64,000 nucleotides of DNA from Gnetum montanum (GCA_015680685.1 MNCI01007747.1:310001-374000); one strand, 5' to 3'. Counted from the first letter of the stretch, positions 9,483 to 20,995 are shown. A program made the numbers and translations. The notes: generated by a model not told the origin, from the letters alone.

Positions 9483-10322
9483 TGATGAATGGCGAGGCAC
9501 CCCTACACTCAACCATATGAATACGAGCATTCACACATGATCCGGTTGAACTTCATGGACAGGCTAGTCATGGTATCTAGATAGTTACATGTTGATCGCA
9601 GTTTGCTATCTTCCCACTTGGACTAGTATTTGGTTTGTCACGTATGGTTTAGTCCAGAGTGAGGCGTATGATGTAATCCTAAATTAGTGCTACTCCTAGA
9701 GGGAATGGAAAATAAGCTTGATTAAACTAATGAGTAATAGGAAATGAGTCTAAGCTAACCTAAGTGCGGTGAGCATCCATTCCTTAATCATCCATACACA
9801 TCTTGGACCTCATGCATGACTACTACTAGGATTACCAAGCATAGATCCTAGGTACGCTACTGGGTTACCAAGTAGTCATACTTAAATGCTCATGATTGAG
9901 TCGTACTGATTCTACATTTAACAACAGGAATAGTAAATGATGATAAAAGAATATTAACTAAGAAAAAATAAATAACAATAATAATTAAAAAATTAAAACT
10001 AAGTGAATGTTGCAATGATGAAGTAATCTCGATCTTTATTTTCGGTCATGTGCACGTCCAAGTACGTCACACTTGAATAAAGGTGTTGTACAATTACAAG
10101 CATTATACTATGAGAATGCACTAGGAAAATATTCTAACTCCTACAAAAACAAAATCAAGGCCTTTGCTACAACTAACTAAAAGGTACCTAGGTGTGATAG
10201 AGGGCCACTTATTTATAGGCTAAAATAGGCCCTACGTAAATAGTGCCACGTCGATGCGACCATGTATATAGGGCCCTGTATACACAGCCTAGTTGATGCA
10301 TTGACTATCTAGCGTTTCATCA
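9483..10322 (-). repeat. A2 5' LTR, 840 bp
   Basis: On the minus strand TGATGAAACGC to GCCATTCATCA. It has the TATA box (CCTATAAATAAG near 10215), AATAAAGATCG near 10035, and the 3' block GGTTGAGTGTAGGGGTGCC shared with A1 and A3. U3 lacks about 35 bp that the other A2 LTR keeps as a hairpin. Confidence 0.8.
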
Positions 10323-10464
10323 TAAGGTTATAATTTGACTATATGTATCTAGGGTAAATACTATTAAAAAATATTCCATGTTCAAACATCTACCTAATTA
10401 TATGTACCCTGATGATATATACATGGCCAAAACAAAAATTTCATAGAACATAGGTATATATTTT
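10323..10464. other. Unassigned spacer between A2 and the C1-family LTR
   Basis: AT-rich; I see no motif in it. Confidence 0.4.
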
Positions 10465-11130
10465 ATTATTAAGTGCTAATTAAGGAGTAGAAAAAACACT
10501 AGTAAGAAGCCCAAAATTGAACACTTATCCTAATAAATAAAGTATCTATGAAATTAAATAAATAAATAGACACATTTCTTTTAAGATAGTTTAACTACTA
10601 GAATGGATCCTAGGGGGCAAAGTAATTTTATTAATATAAATAAATTATAGGGCTTCCTTTACAATCTTGAACTAAGCATAACCACTAGCTCCAAAGTTAC
10701 ATAACCTTGCTTTCATAGCACCAGGAAATAGGAAAATACTATACCTTGTCTTAACATAGAGACTTCAGAGTTACCAACCTTTTTGGAAAAAATAAAAATA
10801 GAGGTTTTATAGAGAGAGAGATTGAGAAGAAGAGAAGAATATAAAAATAAGAAATTCTAATAGCTTTATATCTATTTCTAAAGCCATTTTCCAAGTTGTT
10901 ACTCATACATTGGAGAAGTATGAGAGAGGATAAATTATAGCCATCACTGATCCATTAAGAAGAGTAGTTGAAGAATAAGAAGCTATATTTGTTACATATT
11001 AGCCTCCATTACTACTTCTAGTATGAGCTTGAAGTGTGAATTGAAAGCTTGACAAAGAAGGAAGAAATCCATCATTTCATATTTCACACAAATAGTCACT
11101 ACTTTACAATGAAAATATTTTTGGCTTAGC
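10465..11130 (-). repeat. C1-family LTR, probable 3' LTR (left copy)
   Basis: Shares long stretches with 24520-24990 and 41998-42700: for example AATAAATAAAGTA(T/G)CTATGAAA, TTTACAATCTTGAACTAAGC and the GAGA-rich block near 10815. Both ends are degraded, so limits are approximate. The right part (for example TTGGAGAAGTATGAGAG) matches the 41926 copy better than the 24450 copy, so two U3 subtypes exist. Confidence 0.65.
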
Positions 11131-11166
11131 TTACACAAGAAACAACTACTCATCTCATTTCATTTA

Positions 11167-11186
11167 TGTGTCCCCATTCTTTTTCA
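11167..11186 (-). promoter_or_regulatory. Candidate polypurine tract
   Basis: Minus strand GAAAAAGAATGGGGACACA, close to the start of the left C1-family LTR. It may belong to C1 or to D. Confidence 0.4.
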
Positions 11187-11339
11187 TTAATGTGTCTTAA
11201 GTAACATTTCAAGTAATATAAACTCTAGCTAGCTATGTTTTGAGCATTTCTATATTTTTGAGCTTTCTTTCATGATGCTTTTAGATGAGATAGGCTTTTA
11301 CTATAAATGTTCTTTCAGTATATTCCACTTCACCAATTC

Positions 11340-12110
11340 TTTTAGAAATTTCAAAAGGTCCATAATATCTTGGTGCCAATTCAGTATATTTTCCAAGTTT
11401 TAAAGAACTTCTAGTAGGTTTTACTCTTAGTAATACTTGATCACCCATTTGAAATTCTTTCTTAAGCCAACATTGATCTACATATTTATATATTTATTTT
11501 AGGTAGTTTGCAAGATTTTTTTAACTCTTATAACAATGTTTTTTGTTATTTTTATTTATTCTTCCTTCCATTGTATTCTTAAGGTTTGATCTGCCCAAGT
11601 TAGTGGTGTACGATCGTTTCATCCATATACTACTTTGAATGATGTTCAATGTATGGAGCCTTGATAATTGTTGTTATAATTGAATTTTTCTAGGTGTAAA
11701 TAATTCTTCCATGTTTTAGGTCTACTCCCAACATAAATTTGTAGAATTTCTTCTACTATTCTATTTACACATTCAGTTTTCCCATTAGTCTCTAGGTGGT
11801 AAGTTGTGCTAAATTTCAACTAGGTTCCAAGCTCTTGGAAGAAAGTTTTCTAGAATTTGGATATGCACTTGGGATCTCAATCTAAGGTGATAGATTTTGG
11901 ACATCCATGCAATTGAAATACTTCATGTATGAATTTTTGGACTACTTCTTCTACTGTGTTTGTAGATTTTAAAGCTATAAAATGTGTCATCTTTGATAGA
12001 TGATCAACCACTACCAAAATTGAGTCATTTTCCATTTTGGTTATTAGAAATTCTACAATGAAATCCATGGTAATGTCTTTCCATTTCCACGTTGGAACTT
12101 CCAAAGTTGT
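11340..12110 (-). pseudogene. D integrase (core and C-terminal region)
   Basis: The open piece at 11877-12104 reads WKWKDITMDFIVEFL, then VVVDHLSKMTHFIALKSTN and FQLHGCPKSITLD: the start of the integrase core with its first catalytic Asp in MDF. Further on (about 11360-11470, minus strand) are GDQVLLRVKPTRSSLKLG and LAPRYYGPFEISKRIG, the C-terminal GPF/Y module of gypsy integrases. Stops interrupt the frame between. I see no chromodomain after it. The enzyme would insert the DNA copy into the genome. Confidence 0.8.
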
Positions 12111-12734
12111 AATAACCCCCTAGGTTTCTTTTGTTTAGCTTTTATTGATTGGCATGTTCGATAGTTTTTAATGTACAAGGACACATCATTCTTTATTCAA
12201 TGCCAGAAATAATATTTTTGTAACATCATATAAGTCTTAATATAACTTGGGTGACCTACATTTGGTACTTCATGTGCTTCACACAATAACCTTATTCTTC
12301 AATTTCCTTCTGGTATGAACACTCTTTGTCCTTTCAACAATAATTTGTTAGAGGCAAGTTGATATCAAGGATTAGAGGAAATATTGGTTAAAATTTTCTT
12401 AAAAAATAAATCTTCTTTTATATTTTTCCTTAATTTCTTGTTTCATATGGATCGTTACCACACCTATCATTAAGTTACATATTTGACTAAGGGAATCAAC
12501 TTCTACATTTTGTTTACTGGCAATATATTTGATTTTAAAATCATATTTAGCTAATACTTCTATCCATTGTCATTTATGATTATTCAAAATAGGGTGTCTC
12601 TAGAAATATTCTAAACTTTTATGATCTATTTTTAGTGCAAACCATTTTCCACAAAGATAATGTTTCCAAAGTTTTAGAGCATGAATAATTGCTAGTAATT
12701 CTAAACAATACTTTGAGTGATTTACCTTAGCTTC

Positions 12735-13870
12735 TTATAATTTATGAGATTCATAACATACCAATTTATCTTCTTGTGAAAGAACTACACCAATTCCTAT
12801 TCCACATGCATCTGTGAATACTTCAAATGATAATTCTTCATCTAGAATTCTTAAAATAGGTGTTATTGTGTGTAGCATCTTTAATATAAGGAAAGATTCC
12901 TTGCATTTTTTATTAAACTTGAACACACACTTTTCCTCCAAAAGGTTAGTCAAAGGGGCTACTAAAGTACAATAATCTTTAATGGAACATCAATAAAAAC
13001 CTAATAATTCTAAAATACTATGAACCACTATAGCATGTTTTAATTCAGGCCAGTCCCAAATTACACTAATTTTTGTTGGATCTACTTGCAATCCTTTGTT
13101 AGAGACTATATGGTCGACGTAAGAGAATTCTCTTTTAAAGAGTTCACATGTACTTAATTTAGATTTCAATTATTGATATAAAAGAATTTCCATTATAATT
13201 TTGAAATGTTTAACATGTTCTTCTCTTAACTTAGAAGAAACAAGTATATCATCCATAAATACTATAATAAACTGATCAAGATATTCAATAAAAGGATTAT
13301 TCATTAATTCCATGAAATTTGCAAGTGCATTAGTTAATCCAAATGGCATCACAACAAATTCATATAATCCATACTTGGTTTTCAAAGTAGTTTTTTCAAT
13401 ATCTTTCTCCTTAATTCTTATTTGGTGATAACTTGATTTTAAATCAATCTTTGAAAAAAAACATGCACTCATAAGTTGATCAAACAAGTCATTGATTCTA
13501 GATAAAGGACATGTGTTTTTAATCATCACTTTATTCAATGCCCTATAATTGATGTATAATCTTAACGTACCATCTTTTCCTTTAAAGAATAGGACTAGTG
13601 CACCCCAAGGTAATATGCTAGATAAAATTTTCCAATAGTTGATCTAATTTTACTTTTAATTCTCTTAATTCAAAAGTGGAAAAACTATAAGGGGCTTTTG
13701 AAACAAGTTGTGTACCAGGAAAAATATCAATAGCATGCTCAATAGTTATTTTTGGAAGTAATTCTTTAGTTTTACCAAATACTAAATCTTTATATTCCTC
13801 AAGTTCTTTTGGAATCTTAGTACCTAAAGATTTCTGAGGTTGAGTTACTTTAACAACCAACATCATAGCA
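12735..13870 (-). pseudogene. D reverse transcriptase and RNase H
   Basis: Three open pieces in order. 13618-13866 holds the linker and SKAPYSFSTFELRELK, the chromovirus-type opening of the reverse transcriptase. 13170-13538 holds [51 protein letters not shown] and the active site [11 protein letters not shown] with both Asp present. 12735-12953 is RNase H: FEVFTDACGIGIGVVLSQ. The spacing and motifs fit the Tekay/Del group. Frame breaks separate the pieces, so no full enzyme can be made, although each catalytic motif is preserved. Confidence 0.85.
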
Positions 13871-13917
13871 CCATTTTTAACTAATATTTTTTCTTACTTA
13901 ATGGTTATCATGTGAAT

Positions 13918-14283
13918 TTACTTTACTATTGCCACCCCCCTTAGAACCCTAACTCTATCAGTGGTTGGGACTTTTAAAATATGAGTTGCAAAGTGGGCAA
14001 TAATGTCAAATTTTTTTAGGAAAGACATTCCTAAAATTTTATCAACATCACCTAGTTCAAATTTAAAGAATTCATCTATAAAAGACATGTCTTGGAAAGT
14101 AAAGGTAATTTCTCTATACCTGCTATGCTTGCTCATGGTTGTTCCATCTCTAAGTTCTATCTTAATAATTTTCCTGGAAGGTAAACTTAATTTTATTAAA
14201 TTAATTAACTTTGAAAAAAAAATTATTACTAACACCACTATCAATAAAAAATGTAATTTTTTTACCTTTAATTGAACCTTCAA
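13918..14283 (-). pseudogene. D aspartic protease, C-terminal part
   Basis: The frame shows GTTMSKHSRYREITFTFQ and FELGDVDKILGMSFLKKF, matching the ILGM-W/F-L landmark of gypsy proteases; a DSG-type active site (IDSGVSNN-like codons near 14225-14260) is degraded. It lies between gag and reverse transcriptase, as expected. Confidence 0.6.
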
Positions 14284-14359
14284 AAATCATTTATGCAACC
14301 CTAATTTAGTTGATGCAAATATCTTCTTAATAGCTATGGTGGTGTTTGGGATTTTTTCT

Positions 14360-15540
14360 TTATTCATGTTTGGATTGGGTCTTTGATTCATAATTTGATT
14401 GGTTCTTGGTACCTTTGTTTGTAATTTTGGATAGACTTGTTTGAAATGATCTTTGCCACAAACAAAAGGTCCTAATCTTGATTGAGCTCTTTTGGTTGGT
14501 GTTTCTTCTACTATTTCTTATGAAAGGGTAGCTTGTTGAAGGTTTAATTATCAAAGGATAGTTCTTAATTAATTTAATTCTTCATAATTTATAGCAATTC
14601 TATATGATTCATCAACTATTTGATAATTATGTGCTTTTGTCTAGGAATGCACTTGTCCATGTAATCCACCAATGAACTTTGAAGCTTATTCTCGCTCATC
14701 CTGGTGACATACATACCAAGAGAGATAATAGAATTCCCTGTAGTAATCTTCTATAGATCACCTTCCCAATCTTAAGGAATCAAATCTCATTTTTAACTAT
14801 TTGAGGAAAGAATCAAGAATAAATTTTTGTTTAAAATATCGATAAAAATAGCCTAATTTGTAATCAAACCATGAGATCTTAGCCCATTCCACCATATTTC
14901 TGAAAGTCCTCTTAAATACAAAGAGACAACTTCTAAACATTATTAGCTTAACAAATTCAACATATCAAAGTAGTTTTTCATTGTATCAAGCTAATCCTTT
15001 GCCTTGGGATTGGATCTAGGGGCTTTATCATAATCGTCTAATTTTACTTTTTTAGCATGAACTTGAATCAATGATTCTCTAGGTGTATTATGTCAATTCT
15101 CATATCCCTCACCTTTGGATTTTACTCTAGTACCTAAAGAAGGAATATCAATATCCTGGTGACTAGTAGGTAGGGCTAGATTTTAGTGTGGATGCCTAGG
15201 GGGAAGTTGATCTTGATTTTGATGTTGATCTCTTGGTGGAACATGACTGGACGGCTAGGTGAGATGGTTTGTTAATTGCTTGATGGACTATACAAAGGAA
15301 TCCATCTTTATTTTCACATCTAACCATTTATACTTTGAACTTTGAAACAATTTTCTAATTTTTTTATATGTTATGCATCTCTATCCCCAAACGCTTGATT
15401 TAACTAATTAAGCTCTTCTTAAACTCCCTTGATCTCATTAATTTCATACTCAAGGGCATTCATCTTGTCATTGAATCAGGCCTCCATTGCTCTCTAATGT
15501 ACTCTTTGGGTTCCAAATGTTAGTAAATTGAAGAAATTAG
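14360..15540 (-). pseudogene. gag: D gag remnant
   Basis: The minus strand shows a gag-like segment with GLSEIWWNGLRSHGLITN (near 14870-14925), typical of the capsid helix containing a WW or YW pair, and FVCGKDHFKQVYP near 14435-14470, a degraded zinc knuckle. Many stops and frame shifts. The N-terminal side contains glutamine- and proline-rich codons (about 15130-15260). Confidence 0.55.
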
Positions 15541-15833
15541 GTACATTAACAATTCTTAGTCTCTATGATCCCTTTTCTTAGGTTTCAAAATAGTTATTCA
15601 GTTGTAGAAGATGTTGAAACTATCATGGATTTCAATTTGATAATGCTAATTGTTTCAAGACCTTAATTAATGGGTTAAAAGGTAATTTTTATTATCCAAA
15701 GCCTAAATCTAACCATTTAATTATGTTTGAAAAGTTTAATTCTATTGGAATTATTTTTCATTTAGTTGAAAATAAACTCTAGATTCTAAACTTATGGTCA
15801 TTTAAGATTTTCCAAAACTTACATGATTTTCAA

Positions 15834-15898
15834 GACTTCCCAAGAGGTCACCCATCCTAGTTCTAATCCATGTCAAGCATGCTTAACTATGGAATTTT
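15834..15898 (-). ncRNA. 5S rRNA-derived fragment (Cassandra/TRIM or 5S-SINE candidate)
   Basis: On the minus strand the segment contains AGTTAAGCATGCTTGAC, an intervening ACTAGGATGGGTGACCTC and TTGGGAAGTC. Plant 5S rRNA has AAGTTAAGCGTGCTTGGG ... ACTAGGATGGGTGACCTCCTGGGAAGTC in the same order and spacing, so this covers about bases 45-110, including the A box, intermediate element and C box of the internal polymerase III promoter. The 5' third of 5S is not visible. Cassandra-type TRIM elements carry such a segment in their LTRs; I could not find a partner LTR nearby. Confidence 0.75.
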
Positions 15899-16469
15899 TA
15901 TTTTTTTTATAACCAAGACACAAAATTTAAATCTTTAAATTTATTCACATGTTTTTAATGTAAATTAATACATTAATGAAATGAATTTCTAATTTCCCAT
16001 TGGTTGAGAAAAATTTTAAAATTTCCATCAATTGTTGAAAAATTTTAATTTTCTCATTAGTTGATGGAAAAATATTTTTCATCACTAAAGGCAAGAACAT
16101 CTAGTATATAGGGATGGTGGCTAGGTAGGAGACATGGTTGAGGCAAGAAATGTAGTAGTAGAATCAAGCATTAGCAATGGCAAGGGGCAGCGTTGGAAGG
16201 CATGGCCCAAGCCTACATGAAGTCAACAAAGGAAGGGTAGGGCTACACAAGGTCTGTGAGAAAGGAATTTTTGCTATATAGAGATGGATCTATGTAGCCC
16301 TAAAAGGGGCCTACATGGATCCTAAAGAAGGCCTATGCACCAAACCCTAGGCTAGCAGAACTTGAGCAAGGCCTATGAGACCTACGCTATGGTCTTTATG
16401 GCTCTTACTAGGGCTAGTGTAGCTATTCAAAGGGTAGCAATATAGGCAATTTATAAGGTTTTATCCATT

Positions 16470-16832
16470 GAAGGTGGCACTAGAGGATGCTATAGAATGC
16501 CAATGATTAGTAGTACTTGAGGATGCCAAGGGTATATTGAATTAGTGGCACCATCAATGCCAAGGATGGTTGTGATCTACGACACCATTAATGTAAGGGG
16601 TGACTATGATTAGCGAAACTGTTGATGTGAAGGTGGCTATGATTGCTAGCATCATCAACACTAAGGATGCCTATGATTGGTGAGTTTGTTGAGGCTAGGA
16701 GTACCTAGGATTGGTGGTATCATCAATACCAAGCATGCTTGTAATTGGTGGCATCATCAACACAAGGGGTGCTTGTGATTGGTGACACCATTGATGCCAG
16801 GGGTGTTTGTGATTAACATCATCATTAGTGTC
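16470..16832. repeat. Minisatellite, about 34-bp unit, roughly ten diverged copies
   Basis: Successive units follow the pattern GGTGGCATCATCAACACCAA then GGATGCTTGTGATT. Clear copies begin near 16543, 16577, 16611, 16645, 16679, 16713, 16747 and 16781, with more decayed ones on both sides. Spacing is close to 34 bp throughout. Confidence 0.75.
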
Positions 16833-17689
16833 TAATGAAATTACAAAGGGTAGATACTATAGGACATGGCAAGTAGCATAGTAGTGGACTAAGTGGCAGT
16901 AGTGTATGATGACTGGGTGATAGTGGCACATGGAAGGCAGTAAGAGAGGACGATAATGGCACAGATGTCCCAAGAGGTGATGGCTACAAATGGAGTAGCA
17001 CATGGCTATCATTTTATATCCCTTGGGTTAGGCCCTTGGTTATCACTAGCCATCAACCTGTTGGGCCTATGTGCTTGATCATGGCTAGTAATAGGACCAA
17101 TCATGGCTAGCAACAAGGCTGGTTGCAATCATGTCAAAAGGTTTTTTTTAATAAAAAGAATATTTAGGGGTTGGGGTCAAGCCCATGACCTCCCACTTTT
17201 CATTTTTTCTTTTTTTCTAAATAAATAGATAAAAATAAAAAATATAAATATAAATTTTTTAATTTTAAAATTGCATTTAACCTAAGAAACACCATATCTC
17301 CCAAATTGTAAGTTGAATTTTGAAGAAACTAGTATGGTTGGAATAGTCTTGGAGAGTACTATGTGTTGAGAAAGGGATAACATTATTTTAGTGGAACTAG
17401 CAATCAAAAAATCATAACAAGTAATAATTATCTTGATTGAATCATTAATTAACTTAAGTTGATACTTCCTCTTTACTCCTATTATTCTTTTATAAATATG
17501 AGAAGAAGAAAGACTTTTTCCATCATAGTTTAATATCAGTTGAAGATTGATGGATTTCATTAGCAGAGAAGCTTAAAGATTTCTAGCATCAACACAAAGG
17601 ATTTTAACCATTATCATCATGACCCTAAATTATCCTACATAGGCTCCTTCTTCAACTCAAGGTAGCTTTAAATTGGTATCCATTCTTTA

Positions 17690-19850
17690 TCGCCAAAATA
17701 ATGTAGTGAATTCTTCCAATCTTGTGCATGATTTACTTAGAAAGGAGGGGTTTTAGTTTCTTATAGCTTCACAATTATCTAAATTACTTTTCTTCCTAGT
17801 TTCAAGGCAACATAGTGTAAATACTTAATAATTCAATGGTTTAATCTTTATAATACCAATATAAGCATCACTACCCAATTGTTTTTTGGGTTGATAATGA
17901 TTATTTCATTTGCTATTTGAACAACCTTAGGTTTTCACTAAGGGCAGGATCCTTTAATTCCATCAATTTTATCTCCTAAATTTAAGACATTTTGCCAAAA
18001 ATAATTATCTAATTTTGTTATTGATTTTGCTATCAATAAAAGCCAATTTCTTCATGGGGATTTCATCTATGAAATTCACTTTGAATTATGTCAATTCATC
18101 CATAGTAAGGTATTATGGCATCAACACCAATCTTATGTTACTACTCTTTTCATCTACATACTTCATGATGCCATAACTAGTAGAGTTTATGATTGGTTAC
18201 TATCTTGTTTTTTTGCTTTGTACAATGCTATGAGTGGAGTTGCTACTACCAAAAGAAATCCTAGTAAATCATATACCATATTTTGAATACTCTTGATAAT
18301 GTACTTAATTCTAAGTTAAATACTTTAATAAAACTATTTAGCCTATACAATCCTAGTTTACATCTTAAATTTCATGAAGAGGACAAAATTATAAAGAGTA
18401 AGCTTAAGGATGGCAAAAAGGATCAATTGGTTTTACAATAGGCTAGAAATCAAGAAGAAAGTAGTGAGGTATTTTATATGTTTCATGTATTTTATATTTC
18501 TATTATTACTTATGTTTCTTTATGTATTTATTGATAGTGAAATTTGGAATGCCATATGAATCAATCCATGATACACAGATTCCAAGAGAATGTGCTTAGA
18601 CTACACAAACTAAATGTGTTCAAGGTGCTTCATCCATTCTAGGTGCTTCTTTGGTTTAGCCACAATAACAAATCACATTTACCAGCTCCAAGGTATGTAT
18701 ATATATGTATAATAGCCTAGTTTAATGTCTTATTTTCTTTGCTAATAAATTCTCTCTCCTTTTATTAATAGAGGCAATGTACTAAGCAAAGTTCTAATTA
18801 CCTCATAGTTAATAAAAATCCCAACAACAAGCTCAATAATAAAGTAAAAGATAGGATAATGAAAAGGAATCAGAGGTAAGTTTAATTATTTTAAGGTTTG
18901 AATACTTCCCTTTTATTCTTCTTTTCTGATGTTAATCTTGTTTATATAGCAAATGCCTCAGGGTTGAAGGTACTTTATTCAAGAAATGGAGAGAGATGAT
19001 GTAGGTGTGAGTTCTAAACAAACTTCCATTTTTTCATCTCCCTTTACTCCATCTAGATCACCATGCATGCCATCACTTTTTGTGATGCCAAGTTCCTTTC
19101 CACAAGTGGTACCAACACTAGATCTGAGATCTACTTTAGTAATTCCTTCATTTTATATCTTAGATTCCCATTATTTGATGGGATAGATAGTGATGGATAC
19201 CAAAGAAGAACTTATTCTTCTTCAGTGTCTTGGCCATAGAATCTCTAGTAACAACTCCTACTATATTCCTGAGAATGTTTACCACCTACGGGAGTCCTAG
19301 TGATGCAACTTCAAAGATGATTATGAATTGGTCTAGGTTTGAGTTCCCTCATCGTTTCATCCAATTCCTGAGGATGCTCTAGAAGTTTCCAAAGATCTAG
19401 TGCAACTTCTAGTTGAATTGGAGAGTGCTACATATCTAGCTCACTATATAAAGTCTCACAAATGGTTTCTTCAAATTGACAATGATCACCTTTAGGTATG
19501 TAGTCCTTATTTATTTCTCTTATTATTATTTTATTTCTATTTGATTATTTTTTTTATAACTCATAATTTAATCTTGCTTTATGAAAAGGAAGGATAAGGA
19601 ATTCCAAAAATACATGAATGATAGATCGATTTAGATGAAGATGCTAAAGATCCAACTTCAAAGAAAGGAAGAATTAGCAGCTATAGTAAGGAGTGCTAGT
19701 AAATACTTCAAGAAATTATGTGAAGGGTTGGAAAGATGCAAGGTGGTGCTCAACAAAAAGGATTCCACTGATGAAAAATGAGAAGCATAATTGAAGATAG
19801 TCATAGATACCCTCAACTTGCTTGGTTGCAACAAATGATTACTTTCCTTA
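17690..19850 (+). pseudogene. Unidentified multi-exon gene remnant, antisense within D
   Basis: Four introns with good plant splice signals interrupt coding-like sequence: 18469-18537, 18693-18771 (AG|GTATGT ... TTAATAG), 18876-18949 (AG|GTAAGT ... TATATAG) and 19496-19588. All are 69-93 bp and AT-rich, the usual size for compact plant introns. Exon text includes SPFTPSRSPCMPSLF and, near 19375-19480, a helical stretch VSKDLVQLLVELESATYLAHY; the last exon (19589-19840) is Lys/Glu-rich and coiled-coil-like (IQLQRKEELAAIVRSASKYF). Stops occur, so it is not functional. I do not recognise the protein; plant-mobile-domain-like or another captured host or transposon gene are guesses. It lies between the primer site and gag of D on the opposite strand. 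Confidence 0.45.
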
Positions 19851-19985
19851 TTCCTTTTATTCCACATCTTCCTTTTTCTTGTATTTCACTTCTTCCCTTA
19901 CATTTATTCTATTTGGATGTAATTTTTTAAAAAAATAATAATAATAAAATAATATGTTTCTTTCACTTTGGCTCCTAAATTATGG

Positions 19986-20000
19986 TTTGCTCCAATACCA
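19986..20000 (-). promoter_or_regulatory. D primer binding site, tRNA-iMet type
   Basis: Minus strand TGGTATTGGAGC, two bases after the LTR end. The plant initiator-Met site is TGGTATCAGAGC; 10 of 12 agree. This fixes the LTR at 20003-20519 as the 5' LTR of a minus-strand element. Confidence 0.75.
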
Positions 20001-20002
20001 TA

Positions 20003-20519
20003 TGTGACATCCCATTCCCAGATGTTGTAAAAACATATTCATTCATCACTTAATTCTTTGCATTCACTACATTCGTAAGCATTATAATGGAAAAATCATA
20101 AAATAATTAATAAATGAATCAACTCCTAAATGAATAGCTAGTACTTATAATAGGAAAGAAAAATTAAAAAAAGTTATTAATAAAAAAGAGTATACTATAA
20201 TAGCCTCTGAGTTATCTTTCCATGCCACTTAAGCCTTAGAGGCAATTTGGCACTACCACCATGGTTAGGCTATTTAGCCAAAGGGATGATTAGTCCCTTC
20301 TTGTCCTACTTCACCTAGCTCTTGTTACTTACCCTTCTAGGCTCTGCAACTCGATGTTGACATGACATCTAAACCCAACCTTAAATGGCATAAGTTAAAC
20401 CCATTCTTGAGGAATACATGAATAATGACAACTTCACATAACAAGGTATCCTTTTATTTGAAGGTTAATTACATTGTTGAAATTTATTTTCATCCTTAAA
20501 AAAGGGATGGGACATTACA
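20003..20519 (-). repeat. D 5' LTR, 517 bp
   Basis: Minus strand TGTAATGTCCCATCCC to GGAATGGGATGTCACA, i.e. TG...CA ends with a short inverted repeat, a style common in Tekay/Del-type LTRs. The plus-strand right neighbour is C1 coding sequence. Confidence 0.75.
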
Positions 20520-20529
20520 AACTAAATAT

Positions 20530-20995
20530 AAATCAAGATTAGCATACCATATCCTAGGGATTGTTTTAAGTCATATGAAACTTTGTGTGGTTGATGAAAA
20601 TGATTTGGCTCTTTAGTATTAATATATTCTTTTGGTTGTTCAATATACACTATTTCTTTTAATTATTCATTTAAAAAGGGTTGATTTCACATCCATTTTG
20701 TAGAGATTAAATCTTTGATAAACTAAAAGATCTAAAATCAATCTAATAGATTCCAATCTTGCGACTAGAGAAAACATATCTTGATAATCAAGTCTCTTAA
20801 TTTGAGCAAAGGCTTTAGTTCTTGATATTGCCTTATTCTGAGTTACTTCATCATGATTATTTAGCTTATTTGCAATGATCTGCTTGGTTCCTATGACATT
20901 AGCTCCATTGGTACATGGGACTAGCTTCCATGTATCTTTCTTTATAATCTACTTCATCTCTTCATCCATGATGTTCTTTTAGTCATCACTCCCAA
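20530..20995 (-). pseudogene. C1 reverse transcriptase, N-terminal half
   Basis: Minus-strand motifs: MDEEMK and TWKLVPCTNGANVIGTKQI (copia RT opening), then RLDYQDMFSLVARLESIRLI, corresponding to the family's VDYxETFAPVARxEAIR, and LYKMDVKSTLF with the first catalytic Asp. The YGLKQ block follows as YDLKQSLGYG. The YxDD site is absent because the sequence stops at the D LTR. It would copy RNA into DNA. Confidence 0.8.

Larger units (their letters stand above)
5148..10322 (-). mobile_element. A2: Athila/Calypso-like LTR element, gag only
   Basis: Read on the minus strand: 5' LTR (10322-9483), tRNA-Asp-type primer site, short leader, gag from ATG at 9343, internal purine tract (7394-7371), about 1.9 kb of non-coding DNA, 3' polypurine tract (5505-5490), and a truncated 3' LTR (5489-5148). 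No protease, reverse transcriptase or integrase is visible. No matching 5-bp target duplication was found (TGCAT on the left, TAAGG on the right), consistent with loss of the outer part of the 3' LTR. It lies head to head with A1: the two 3' LTRs meet at 5146/5148. Confidence 0.85.
15530..17690. other. D leader: AT-rich and low-complexity sequence around the 5S fragment and minisatellite
   Basis: Apart from those two features I see no supported gene. The minus-strand open frame at 17282-17560 (92 codons) has no recognisable motif. A G-rich, higher-GC stretch runs from about 16090 to 17110. Confidence 0.45.
11290..20519 (-). mobile_element. D: Tekay/Del-like Ty3/gypsy element inserted in C1
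   Basis: Minus-strand order: 5' LTR (20519-20003), initiator-Met-type primer site, an unusually long 4.4-kb leader, gag, protease, reverse transcriptase, RNase H and integrase ending near 11340. No 3' LTR of this family was found; the left end is probably deleted. The 5' LTR begins right where the C1 reverse transcriptase stops, which marks the insertion point. The leader holds a 5S rRNA-like fragment, a minisatellite and an opposite-strand spliced gene remnant. Confidence 0.7.

Noticed and set aside
16470-16832. CRISPR-like array
   Set aside because: Units are contiguous and diverged without unique spacers; this is a minisatellite in plant DNA.
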